A program made the translations under genes and the position numbers. DNA of 35,247 nt from Burkholderia sp. Bp9143 (GTDB taxonomy: Bacteria > Pseudomonadota > Gammaproteobacteria > Burkholderiales > Burkholderiaceae), in NCBI RefSeq assembly GCF_003853645.1, contig NZ_QTPO01000073.1, positions 1 through 35,247 of the forward strand, read 5' to 3'. Shown piece after piece: positions 15,580 through 23,276 of this stretch (the stretch's first letter is position 1; each line of letters opens with the position of its first letter). A model generated the notes under the pieces. It saw nothing but the letters and a program-made list of their open reading frames with translations. It ran no database searches and had not been told where the DNA came from.

Positions 15580-16299
15580 ATGAACGCACCGATTCCCGCC
15601 GCGGCGCTGCACGCGACGCCCTGGAGTGCGCAGGAGTTCGAGGCGCGCCTGCGCGCGCTCGAATCGCGCTACCACATCCACCATCCGTTCAACCGGCGCC
15701 TGAATGCCGGCGCGTGCTCGCCGGCGCAGATCCGCGGCTGGGTCGCGAACCGCTTCTACTACCAGGTCAGCATTCCGCTGAAGGACGCGGCGATCCTGTC
15801 CAATTGCCCGGACCGCGACACGCGCCGGCTGTGGGTCGAGCGGATCCTCGACCACGACGGTCACGGCGGCCAGGAAGGCGGGATCGAGGCCTGGGCGCGG
15901 CTCGGCGAGGCGGTCGGCATCGAGCGCGCGGAGCTGTGGTCGCTCGCGCACGTGCTGCCCGGCGTGCGGTTCGCGGTCGACGCGTACGTCAATTTCGCGC
16001 GGCACGCGCCGTGGCAGGAAGCCGTGTGCTCGTCGCTGACCGAGATGTTCGCGCCGCAGATTCACCTCGACCGGCTCGCGGGCTGGCCGACCCACTATCC
16101 GTGGATCGAGGCGGACGGGTTGCAGTACTTCCGCAGCCGCGTGCCCCTCGCGCAGCGCGACGTCGAACACGGGCTCGCGGTGACGCTGAGCCATTTCACG
16201 ACACCGGCCGCGCAACGGCGCGCGCTCGACATCCTGTCGTTCAAGCTGGATGTGCTGTGGTCGATTCTCGATGCGATTGAAAAGGCGTACCCCGCATGA
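15580..16299 (+). CDS. pqqC: PqqC, pyrroloquinoline-quinone synthase
   Basis: This 239-residue cofactor-free oxidase of haem-oxygenase-like fold carries out the final ring closure and oxidation to PQQ. Typical family stretches are YHIHHPFNRRLNAG, WVANRFYYQVSIPLKDAAIL and LDHDGHGGQEGGIEAWARLG. The conserved late segments VTLSHFTTPAAQ and ILSFKLDVLWSILDAIE complete the fold. The start codon lies two bases after pqqB, and its stop overlaps the pqqD start by four bases, so the genes are tightly coupled. Confidence 0.97.
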   Translation: MNAPIPAAALHATPWSAQEFEARLRALESRYHIHHPFNRRLNAGACSPAQIRGWVANRFYYQVSIPLKDAAILSNCPDRDTRRLWVERILDHDGHGGQEGGIEAWARLGEAVGIERAELWSLAHVLPGVRFAVDAYVNFARHAPWQEAVCSSLTEMFAPQIHLDRLAGWPTHYPWIEADGLQYFRSRVPLAQRDVEHGLAVTLSHFTTPAAQRRALDILSFKLDVLWSILDAIEKAYPA

Positions 16300-16577
16300 A
16301 TACCACCGACGCCGTCAGCGGCGTGCCGCTGCGCCCCTCGCTGAGGGGCATGTACCGCCTGCAGTGGGAGGCGGCCCAGGATGCATACGTGCTCCTGTAT
16401 CCGGAAGGCATGGTCCGGCTCAACCCGAGCGCGGGCGAGATCCTCGCGCGCTGCGACGGCACGCGCGAGCTCGACGACATCATCGACGAGCTCGAGCGGC
16501 TGTTCAGCACATCGGACCTCGCGTCGGACGTCTACCGCTTCCTCGATCATGCGCGACTGCGCGGCTGGCTCGACTGA
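16296..16577 (+). CDS. pqqD: PqqD, peptide chaperone (RiPP recognition element)
   Basis: The 93-residue protein binds PqqA and presents it to PqqE. Family marks are RPSLRGMYRLQWEAAQDAYV near the N-terminus, then YPEGMVRLNPSAGEIL, then a helical stretch DGTRELDDIIDELER. It overlaps pqqC by four bases (ATGA) and ends one base before the pqqE start, so stoichiometric translation with its partner enzyme is likely. Confidence 0.96.
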   Translation: MNTTDAVSGVPLRPSLRGMYRLQWEAAQDAYVLLYPEGMVRLNPSAGEILARCDGTRELDDIIDELERLFSTSDLASDVYRFLDHARLRGWLD

Positions 16578-16578
16578 C

Positions 16579-17703
16579 ATGGACATGACGCCTCCTCCGA
16601 ACCGGCCGTCCGCGCCGCTGTGGCTGCTCGCCGAGCTCACGTACCGGTGCCCGCTGCACTGCGCGTTCTGCTACAACCCCGTCGACTTCGCGACGCACGG
16701 CGCGGAACTCGATACCGACGCATGGCGCACGGTGATCAGCGACGCGCGCGCGCTCGGCGCCGCGCAGATCGGCTTTTCCGGCGGCGAGCCGCTGCAGCGC
16801 GAGGACCTGGAGGTGCTGGTCGAGCATGCGCGGGCGCTGGGTTTCTATACCAACCTGATCACGTCGGGCGTGGGTCTGAATGCCACGCGCATCGAGCGGC
16901 TCAAGGCAGCCGGGCTCGATCATATCCAGCTGTCGCTGCAGGATTCGACGCGCGAGCTGAACGATTTCCTGACCAGCACGCGTACCTTCGACCTCAAGCG
17001 CAACGTCGGGCGGCTGATCAAGTCGCACGGCTATCCGATGGTGCTGAACTGCGTGCTGCACCGATACAACCTGCCGCACGTCGGCCAGATCATCGAGATG
17101 GCGCTCGATCTCGGCGCGGATTTTCTCGAGCTTGCCAACACGCAGTATTACGGCTGGGCGATGCTGAATCGCGACCAGCTGATGCCGACCGCCGAACAGC
17201 TGCGCGAAGCGGAGGAAACGGTCAACCGCTACCGGAAGCTCGTCGGCGAACGGTGCAAGATCCTGTTCGTCGTACCCGACTACTTCGAGCAGCGGCCGAA
17301 GGCCTGCATGAACGGCTGGGGTTCGGTGTTCCTCGGCGTCGCACCGGACGGCACCGCGCTGCCGTGCCATGCCGCGCGCTCGCTGCCCGGCCTCGCGCTG
17401 CCGAACGTGCGCGACCGCTCGCTGAAGGAGATCTGGTACGACAGCGACGCGTTCAACGCGTTTCGCGGCGACGGCTGGATGCGCGACCCGTGCCGCACCT
17501 GCGACGAGCGCCATGCGGATCATGGCGGCTGCCGCTGCCAGGCGTACATGCTGGCAGGCGACCCCGCGCAGGCCGATCCGGTCTGCGCGAAGTCCGAGCA
17601 TCACGGCCGGGTCGAACAGGCCGTGCAGTTTGCGCGGCGGGCAGGGCGGCAGGACGAGCGTCCGCTGATCTTTCGTAGTGTTGCCAATTCGGTCGGGCGT
17701 TGA
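16579..17703 (+). CDS. pqqE: PqqE, radical SAM enzyme that cross-links PqqA
   Basis: A 374-residue radical S-adenosylmethionine enzyme that forms the Glu-Tyr carbon-carbon bond in PqqA. The SAM-cluster motif CxxxCxxC is Cys24, Cys28, Cys31 (CPLHCAFC). GFSGGEPLQRED is the SAM-binding GGE motif. The C-terminal SPASM domain supplies further cysteines for auxiliary clusters (KACMNGWGS, ALPCHAAR, DPCRTCDERH, GGCRCQ). The start at 16579 is taken; an in-frame ATG two codons later is possible. It is the last gene of the operon: no pqqF follows. Confidence 0.97.
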   Translation: MDMTPPPNRPSAPLWLLAELTYRCPLHCAFCYNPVDFATHGAELDTDAWRTVISDARALGAAQIGFSGGEPLQREDLEVLVEHARALGFYTNLITSGVGLNATRIERLKAAGLDHIQLSLQDSTRELNDFLTSTRTFDLKRNVGRLIKSHGYPMVLNCVLHRYNLPHVGQIIEMALDLGADFLELANTQYYGWAMLNRDQLMPTAEQLREAEETVNRYRKLVGERCKILFVVPDYFEQRPKACMNGWGSVFLGVAPDGTALPCHAARSLPGLALPNVRDRSLKEIWYDSDAFNAFRGDGWMRDPCRTCDERHADHGGCRCQAYMLAGDPAQADPVCAKSEHHGRVEQAVQFARRAGRQDERPLIFRSVANSVGR

Positions 17704-17731
17704 GCGGGACGGGATGCCTGATCGGCGTGGA

Positions 17732-17914
17732 TCACTTTCTCGACCTTTCCGCCGATTGTCGCGCGGCCTGCTCGAGCAACGCCGCGAACGCCGCTTCGTC
17801 CACGCGCAGTCCCCTCGGCGTGCTGCGCACTTCCAGCGCCGCCAGCACCCCGGCCTCGAACGTATCGAGCACCACCGGATGGATGTAGCAGCGCCGGCAC
17901 ACGGCCGGCGTGTT
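17732..17914 (-). pseudogene. Remnant of a DNA topoisomerase IB gene (C-terminal end only)
   Basis: About 60 codons read NTPAVCRRCYIHPVVLDTFE and onward, matching the C-terminal end of bacterial topoisomerase IB. That end carries the catalytic tyrosine (codon 17885-17887). Complete enzymes have well over 300 residues, and the whole N-terminal and most of the catalytic domain are missing. The reading frame continues upstream to 17986 with unrelated residues (MKKRTSRGDAEV and before). I read this as a deletion remnant left between the pqq and ytf operons. A functional small protein seems unlikely. Confidence 0.65.
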
Positions 17915-18254
17915 GACTTCAGCGTCGCCGCGGGACGTGCGCTTCTTCATGTTGCGATGCACCCGTCGACCGGAGCATCCGCGCACGGCGTTCTGCGTTC
18001 ACGCACGGCGGGCATCGTTGTTCTCCTTGTTGGCGAGCCGCCGCGACGTGCCAGCGGTCCTGCCGAGCGGGGCAGCAAGATTCGTGCGCCGCCGACGGTT
18101 TCGCCGCCTGCGTGGCTGACATCGAGGCGGATGGGCCGGACGACGATGAAACACGCAGCTGACGCAGGCCGAGGCCGCGCACGCCGGCCCGCCATCCGAC
18201 GGCCCGCTACCCGCTTAGGTGTTTATACGTATGCCGATACCGATATCGCTTCAA

Positions 18255-18271
18255 TCCAATATTTCATTGGA
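18255..18271. promoter_or_regulatory. Palindromic candidate operator upstream of ytfQ
   Basis: TCCAAT-N5-ATTGGA is a perfect 6-bp inverted repeat in an AT-richer pocket about 170-190 bases before ytfQ. Its size would suit a LysR- or LacI-type regulator of a sugar operon, but no such regulator gene lies in the window. The AT-rich pocket (about 18215-18300) probably also holds the promoter. Confidence 0.4.
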
Positions 18272-18300
18272 AGGTTATCGGACTTGTTCCTAGACTGATC

Positions 18301-18349
18301 CGGGGCGCACAAACCGGGCCGGCCGCAAGCGCCGGCCGGCGCCGCCCCG
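18301..18349 (+). promoter_or_regulatory. Large GC-rich hairpin in the ytfQ leader
   Basis: An outer 7-bp stem, CGGGGCG (18301-18307) with CGCCCCG (18343-18349), encloses an inner GCCGGCC/GGCCGGC stem (18318-18324 with 18334-18340). No T-tract follows. It sits between the candidate operator and the ytfQ start, so it may protect the message or modulate its translation. The remaining leader to 18443 shows nothing else clear. Confidence 0.35.
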
Positions 18350-18443
18350 AACCGCGCCCGCGCCACGCAGAACCACAACAGCGCAGCACGGCACCGCGCC
18401 AGGCCGGCGCCGCGGCATACAACGACACCATCGGAGACGGACC

Positions 18444-19406
18444 ATGACATTCATCAGGAAGCTGGCGGCCGGCGCGATCGTCGCGGCGGCGACGGTGCTG
18501 GCCACCGGCGCGCACGCGCAGCAAAAGCCGATCACGCTCGGGTTTTCGCAGGTCGGCGCGGAGAGCGCGTGGCGCACCGCGAACACCGTGTCGGTGAAGA
18601 GCGCGGCGAAGGACGCCGGCATCAACCTGAAATTCTCGGACGCGCAGCAGAAGCAGGAGAACCAGATCCGCGCGATCCGCTCGTTCATCGCGCAGAAGGT
18701 CGACGTGATCGCATTCTCGCCGGTCGTCGAGTCGGGCTGGGAGCCGGTGCTGACCGAGGCGAAGGCGGCCCATATCCCGGTGATCCTGACCGATCGCGGC
18801 GTCGACGTGAAGGATCCGTCGCTGTACGTGACGATGATCGGCTCCGACTTCCTCGAGGAAGGGCGGCGCGCCGGCCACTGGATGGAAGAGCACTTCAAGA
18901 ACGACGCGGGCCCGATCAACATCGTCGAGCTGCAGGGCACGGTCGGTTCCGCGCCGGCCAACGATCGCCGCGCGGGCCTGCTGGAGGTGATCAAGAACAA
19001 TCCAAAGTTCAAGGTGATCGCGTCGCAGAGCGGCGACTTCACGCTCGCCGGCGGCAAGCAGGTGATGGAAGCGTTCGCGAAGGCCTACGGCAAGCAGATC
19101 AACGTCGTCTACGCGCACAACGACGACATGGCGCTCGGCGCGATCCAGGCGATGGAGGAGGCCGGCATCAAGCCCGGCAAGGACGTGAGCGTCGTGTCGT
19201 TCGACGCGACCAAGGGCGGCTTCCAGGCGATGGTCGCCGGCAAGATCAACGTCGACGTCGAATGCAGTCCGCTGCTCGGCCCGCAGCTGATGAGCGCGGT
19301 GAAGGACGTGGTCGCCGGCAAGCAGCTGCCGAAGCGCATCGTCACGAACGAGACGGTGTTCCCGATGAGCGTCGCGGCGCAGGTGCTGCCGACCCGCAAG
19401 TACTGA
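18444..19406 (+). CDS. ytfQ: Sugar ABC importer, periplasmic binding protein (YtfQ, galactofuranose type)
   Basis: The 320-residue protein has a signal peptide ending near TGAHAQ and a type I periplasmic binding fold. Sequence stretches closely follow E. coli YtfQ. These include GFSQVGAESAWR, QQKQENQIRAIRSFIAQKVD, SPVVESGWEPVL, VELQGTVGSAPANDRRAG and VYAHNDDMALGAIQAMEEAG. YtfQ binds galactofuranose and related sugars and delivers them to the YtfT-YjfF permease. GGAGACGG lies upstream of the ATG. It is the first gene of a four-gene importer operon. The exact sugar in this organism is inferred from the family. Confidence 0.93.
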   Translation: MTFIRKLAAGAIVAAATVLATGAHAQQKPITLGFSQVGAESAWRTANTVSVKSAAKDAGINLKFSDAQQKQENQIRAIRSFIAQKVDVIAFSPVVESGWEPVLTEAKAAHIPVILTDRGVDVKDPSLYVTMIGSDFLEEGRRAGHWMEEHFKNDAGPINIVELQGTVGSAPANDRRAGLLEVIKNNPKFKVIASQSGDFTLAGGKQVMEAFAKAYGKQINVVYAHNDDMALGAIQAMEEAGIKPGKDVSVVSFDATKGGFQAMVAGKINVDVECSPLLGPQLMSAVKDVVAGKQLPKRIVTNETVFPMSVAAQVLPTRKY

Positions 19407-19474
19407 GTCCCGACGGACGCGGGCGGCGGCGCGGCTGCCGCCGCCCGGCAACTGCTTCGAAGCGAGGGCGATCC

Positions 19475-20986
19475 ATGACGAATCCGCCGGTGGTCGAGAT
19501 GATCGGCATCGACAAGGCGTTTCCGGGCGTGAACGCGCTGCAGCGCGTGAACTTCCGGCTGTTTCCGGGCGAGATCCACGCGCTGATGGGCCAGAACGGC
19601 GCGGGCAAGTCGACGCTGATCAACGTGCTGACCGGCGTGCATGCGCACGACGCGGGCGAGATTCACGTCGGCGGCGCGCCGGTGCGCTTCGCCGCGCCGC
19701 GCGAGGCCGAGGCGGCCGGGATCCAGACGCTGTACCAGGAAGTGAACCTGTGCGCGAACCTGTCGGTCGCCGAGAACATCTTCGCGGGCCGGCAGCCGAT
19801 GCGGCGCGGCGCGATCGACTGGAAGACGATCCATGCGCGTGCGCGCGACGCGCTCGCCGAGCTCGACCTGTCGCTCGACGTCACGCGCTCGCTCGACGCG
19901 TATCCGATCGCGGTGCAGCAGATGGTGGCGATCGCGCGGGCCGTGTCGGTCGACGCGCGCGTGCTGATCCTGGACGAACCGACATCGAGCCTCGACGACG
20001 GCGAGGTCGCGCGGCTCTTCGATGTGCTGCGCCGGCTGAAGGCGTCGGGCATCGCGATCCTGTTCGTCACGCACTTCCTCGAACAGACCTATGCGGTGTC
20101 CGACCGGATCACCGTGATGCGCAACGGCGAGCGCGAAGGCGAGTATCTCGCGCGCGATCTCCCGGTCGATAGCCTGGTCGCGAAAATGACCGGCCGCGAA
20201 CCGATGTCCGGCACGCTGCAGGCCGGGGCGGCCGTGCAACGTGATGCCGATGCGGCCGCGCCGTTCCTGTCGATGCAGCAGGTGGGCCGGCGCGGGATGA
20301 TGAGCCCGCTCGACCTCGACGTGCGGCCCGGTGAAATCGTCGGGCTGGCCGGGCTGCTCGGCTCCGGGCGCACGGAAACCGCGCGGCTGGCATTTGCCGC
20401 GGAGCGGACCGACACCGGCGCGATCGAGATCGACGGCGCGCGCAAGCGGCTCGCGTCGCCGCACGACGCGGTCCGCAACGGGATCGCGTATTGCCCGGAG
20501 GATCGCAAGAAGGAGGGGATCGTCGCCGCGCTGTCGATCCGCGAGAACATCGTGCTCGCGCTGCAGGCGCGGCGCGGCTGGTGGCGGCTGATCGGCCGCG
20601 CGCGCCAGCGCGAACTCGCCGAGACGTACATCGCGCGGCTCGGCATCAAGGCGCGCGACGCGGAGCAGCCGATCGGGCTGCTGTCGGGCGGCAACCAGCA
20701 GAAGGTGCTGCTCGCGCGCTGGCTCGCGACGGAGCCGAAGCTTCTGATCCTCGACGAGCCGACGCGCGGCATCGACGTCGCCGCGAAATTCGACATCATG
20801 GAGCGTGTGCTCGCGCTGTGCGCGCAAGGCCTCGCGATCCTGTTCATCTCGTCCGAAATCAGCGAAGTGGTGCGCGTGAGCCACCGGATCGCGGTGCTGC
20901 GCGATCGGCGCAAGGTCGCCGAGCTGACCGGCGACGACGCATCGGAGGAACACGTGTACCAACTGATCGCGGGAGGCCGGTCATGA
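19475..20986 (+). CDS. ytfR: Sugar ABC importer, ATP-binding protein (YtfR)
   Basis: The 503-residue protein has two ABC domains in tandem, as usual for sugar importers of this class. Domain 1 has Walker A GQNGAGKST (39-47) and Walker B VLILDEPTSSLDD, with a degenerate signature (AVQQMVAIARA). Domain 2 has the usual altered P-loop GLLGSGRTE, a full signature LSGGNQQK, and LLILDEPTRGIDV. It powers uptake through YtfT and YjfF. The ATG follows ytfQ by 68 bases, and its stop overlaps ytfT by four bases. Confidence 0.95.
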   Translation: MTNPPVVEMIGIDKAFPGVNALQRVNFRLFPGEIHALMGQNGAGKSTLINVLTGVHAHDAGEIHVGGAPVRFAAPREAEAAGIQTLYQEVNLCANLSVAENIFAGRQPMRRGAIDWKTIHARARDALAELDLSLDVTRSLDAYPIAVQQMVAIARAVSVDARVLILDEPTSSLDDGEVARLFDVLRRLKASGIAILFVTHFLEQTYAVSDRITVMRNGEREGEYLARDLPVDSLVAKMTGREPMSGTLQAGAAVQRDADAAAPFLSMQQVGRRGMMSPLDLDVRPGEIVGLAGLLGSGRTETARLAFAAERTDTGAIEIDGARKRLASPHDAVRNGIAYCPEDRKKEGIVAALSIRENIVLALQARRGWWRLIGRARQRELAETYIARLGIKARDAEQPIGLLSGGNQQKVLLARWLATEPKLLILDEPTRGIDVAAKFDIMERVLALCAQGLAILFISSEISEVVRVSHRIAVLRDRRKVAELTGDDASEEHVYQLIAGGRS

Positions 20987-22023
20987 CGCGGCTCCGCGCA
21001 TTGCTTCGTCATCCGCTCGTGTGGCCGGTGCTGACGCTCGCGCTGCTGTTCGCGCTCGACGTCGCGCATCGACCGGGCTTCCTGTCGATCTCGCTGCTCG
21101 ACGGCCACCTGTTCGGCGCGCCGATCGACATCCTGAACCGCGCGGCGCCGCTCGTGATCGTGTCGCTCGGGATGACGCTCGTGATCGCGACGCGCGGGAT
21201 CGACATCTCGGTCGGCGCGATCGTCGCGATCGCCGGCGCGGCCGCGGCGATCGTGCTCGACGGCGATCCGTCGCGGCTCGGCACGGCGCTGGCCGCCGCG
21301 CTCGGCGTCGGGGTGCTCGCCGGTGCATGGAACGGCGTGCTCGTCGCGTTCGTCGGGATGCAGCCGATCATCGCGACGCTGATCCTGATGGTCGCCGGAC
21401 GCGGCATCGCGCAGTTGCTGACCGGCGGGCAGATCATCCCGATCGGCGCACCCGGCTACCTGGCGATCGGCGGCGGCTATCTCGCGGCCGTGCCGTGCTC
21501 GGTCTGGATCGCGATCGCGACGATCGCGGCGACCGCGCTGCTGGTGAACCGCACCGCGCTCGGCCTGTTCATCCGCGCCATCGGCGTGAACCCGGTCGCG
21601 ACGCGGCTCGTGGGGCTGCGTGCGGGGGCGGTCGTGTTCGGCGTGTATCTGTTCTCCGGCGTGATGTCGGCGCTCGCCGGCATCCTCGCCAGCTCGAACG
21701 TGCGCAGCGCCGACGGCAACAACGCGGGGCTGCTGCTCGAACTCGACGCGATCCTCGCGGTGACGCTCGGCGGCACGTCGCTGCTTGGCGGCCGCTTCAG
21801 CCTCGCCGGCTCCGTGCTCGGCGCACTGATCATCCAGACGCTCACCTACACGACCTATTCGATCGGCGTGCCGCCGGAGGCGACGCTCGTCGTGAAGGCG
21901 CTCGTCGTGATCGTCGTGACGCTGATCCAGTCGGACGCGGCGCGCGCGCTAGCGGTCCGCCATGCGTCGCGGCTGCTGCCTTCCGCGCGTTCGCGCGCCA
22001 CCACCGGAGCGACGCCCCGATGA
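20983..22023 (+). CDS. ytfT: Sugar ABC importer, permease (YtfT)
   Basis: This 346-residue inner-membrane permease of the ribose/galactofuranose type has about eight to ten hydrophobic helices. Family landmarks are SLGMTLVIATRGIDISVGAI near residue 60, the cytoplasmic coupling segment FIRAIGVNPVATRLVGL, and a late LDAILAVTLGGTSLLGG. It overlaps both neighbours by four bases, so ytfR, ytfT and yjfF are translationally coupled. Confidence 0.94.
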   Translation: MTRLRALLRHPLVWPVLTLALLFALDVAHRPGFLSISLLDGHLFGAPIDILNRAAPLVIVSLGMTLVIATRGIDISVGAIVAIAGAAAAIVLDGDPSRLGTALAAALGVGVLAGAWNGVLVAFVGMQPIIATLILMVAGRGIAQLLTGGQIIPIGAPGYLAIGGGYLAAVPCSVWIAIATIAATALLVNRTALGLFIRAIGVNPVATRLVGLRAGAVVFGVYLFSGVMSALAGILASSNVRSADGNNAGLLLELDAILAVTLGGTSLLGGRFSLAGSVLGALIIQTLTYTTYSIGVPPEATLVVKALVVIVVTLIQSDAARALAVRHASRLLPSARSRATTGATPR

Positions 22024-23129
22024 ACCGATTCCTCGCCCGGCTCGCCGACCCGCGCACGCTGCCGATCGTCGTGACGATCGTGCTGTTCGCCGCGCTGTTC
22101 GGCTTCGGATCCGTGATGTACACGGGTTTCTTCTCGATGCAGGTGCTGACCGGACTGCTCGTCGACAACGCGTTCCTGCTGATCGTCGCGATCGGGATGA
22201 CGTTCGTGATCGTGTCGGGCGGCATCGATCTGTCGGTCGGCTCCGTCGTTGCACTGACAACGATCTTCTGCGCGGTCGGCGCCGAGCGGCTGCACTGGCC
22301 CGTCTGGGCGATCGTGCCGCTCGTGCTCGTGTTCGGCGCGCTGTACGGCGCGGCGATGGGTGCGCTGATCCACTACTTCCGGCTGCAGCCGTTCATCGTC
22401 ACGCTGGCCGGGATGTTTCTCGCGCGCGGCGCGTGCTTCCTGATCACGACGCAGTCGATCACGATCAACGAGCCGACGTTCCATGCGCTCGCGGGCATCA
22501 GCGTGCCGGTCGGCGGCGGGACGCTGAGCGCGGGTGCGCTGATCGCGCTCGCGACGCTGGCCGCGGCGATCTACGTCGCGCATTTCACGCGCTTCGGCCG
22601 CAACGTCTATGCGATCGGCGGCAACGAGCGCTCGGCGCTGCTGATGGGGCTGCCGGTCGCGCGCACGAAGGTCGGCGTGTATGCGCTGAGCGGCTTCTGT
22701 TCGGCGCTCGGCGGCGTGGTGTTCACGCTGTACGTGCTGTCCGGCTACGGGCTGCAGGCGCAGGGGATGGAGCTCGACGCGATCGCCGCGACGGTCATCG
22801 GCGGCACGCTGCTCACGGGCGGCGTGGGTTACGTGATCGGGTCGGTGTTCGGCGTCGGCATCCTCGGTACGATCCAGGTGCTGATCACGTTCGACGGCAC
22901 GCTGAGCTCGTGGTGGACGCGGATCGTGATCGGCGCGCTGCTGTGCGTGTTCTGCCTGCTGCAGCGGGTCATCGAACGACACGCGGCGCGGCGGCGCAGT
23001 GGCGGGACCGGGCTCGACCCGAAACGGCGGACGCAGGAAGCCGAGCCTACGAGGACGGCTGCGCCGGGAGACGATGCGGCGCTGGGGTCGACGATGCGGA
23101 GGCTGTTGAGTCCGCGGCGTTCGGCGTGA
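22020..23129 (+). CDS. yjfF: Sugar ABC importer, second permease (YjfF)
   Basis: The 369-residue permease pairs with YtfT. It shows IGMTFVIVSGGIDLSVGSVV, VYAIGGNERSALLMGLPVAR and LDAIAATVIGGTLLTGGVGY, the standard family segments. E. coli YjfF is about 330 residues; the extra length here is a hydrophilic, Arg-rich tail of roughly 45 residues after the last helix. It is the last gene of the operon and is followed by a hairpin. Confidence 0.94.
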   Translation: MNRFLARLADPRTLPIVVTIVLFAALFGFGSVMYTGFFSMQVLTGLLVDNAFLLIVAIGMTFVIVSGGIDLSVGSVVALTTIFCAVGAERLHWPVWAIVPLVLVFGALYGAAMGALIHYFRLQPFIVTLAGMFLARGACFLITTQSITINEPTFHALAGISVPVGGGTLSAGALIALATLAAAIYVAHFTRFGRNVYAIGGNERSALLMGLPVARTKVGVYALSGFCSALGGVVFTLYVLSGYGLQAQGMELDAIAATVIGGTLLTGGVGYVIGSVFGVGILGTIQVLITFDGTLSSWWTRIVIGALLCVFCLLQRVIERHAARRRSGGTGLDPKRRTQEAEPTRTAAPGDDAALGSTMRRLLSPRRSA

Positions 23130-23136
23130 TTCTTTG

Positions 23137-23151
23137 CCCGCTTATTGCGGG
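23137..23151. terminator. Short hairpin between convergent yjfF and sensor kinase genes
   Basis: CCCGC-TTATT-GCGGG forms a 5-bp GC stem directly after yjfF. It is followed by only three T residues on the plus strand. It could act for both converging transcripts, but it is weak as an intrinsic terminator. Confidence 0.4.
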
Positions 23152-23276
23152 TTTCGCGGACAGGCGTCGCTTGCCTTGTCGCCGTTGCCGCCGAACGGAC
23201 GTGCGTCGGCGTACCGGCAGTCGCGATCGACCGGCCCGCGCAGGCGTGACGCGCGACTGCGCGACGCCCGCCGCAA

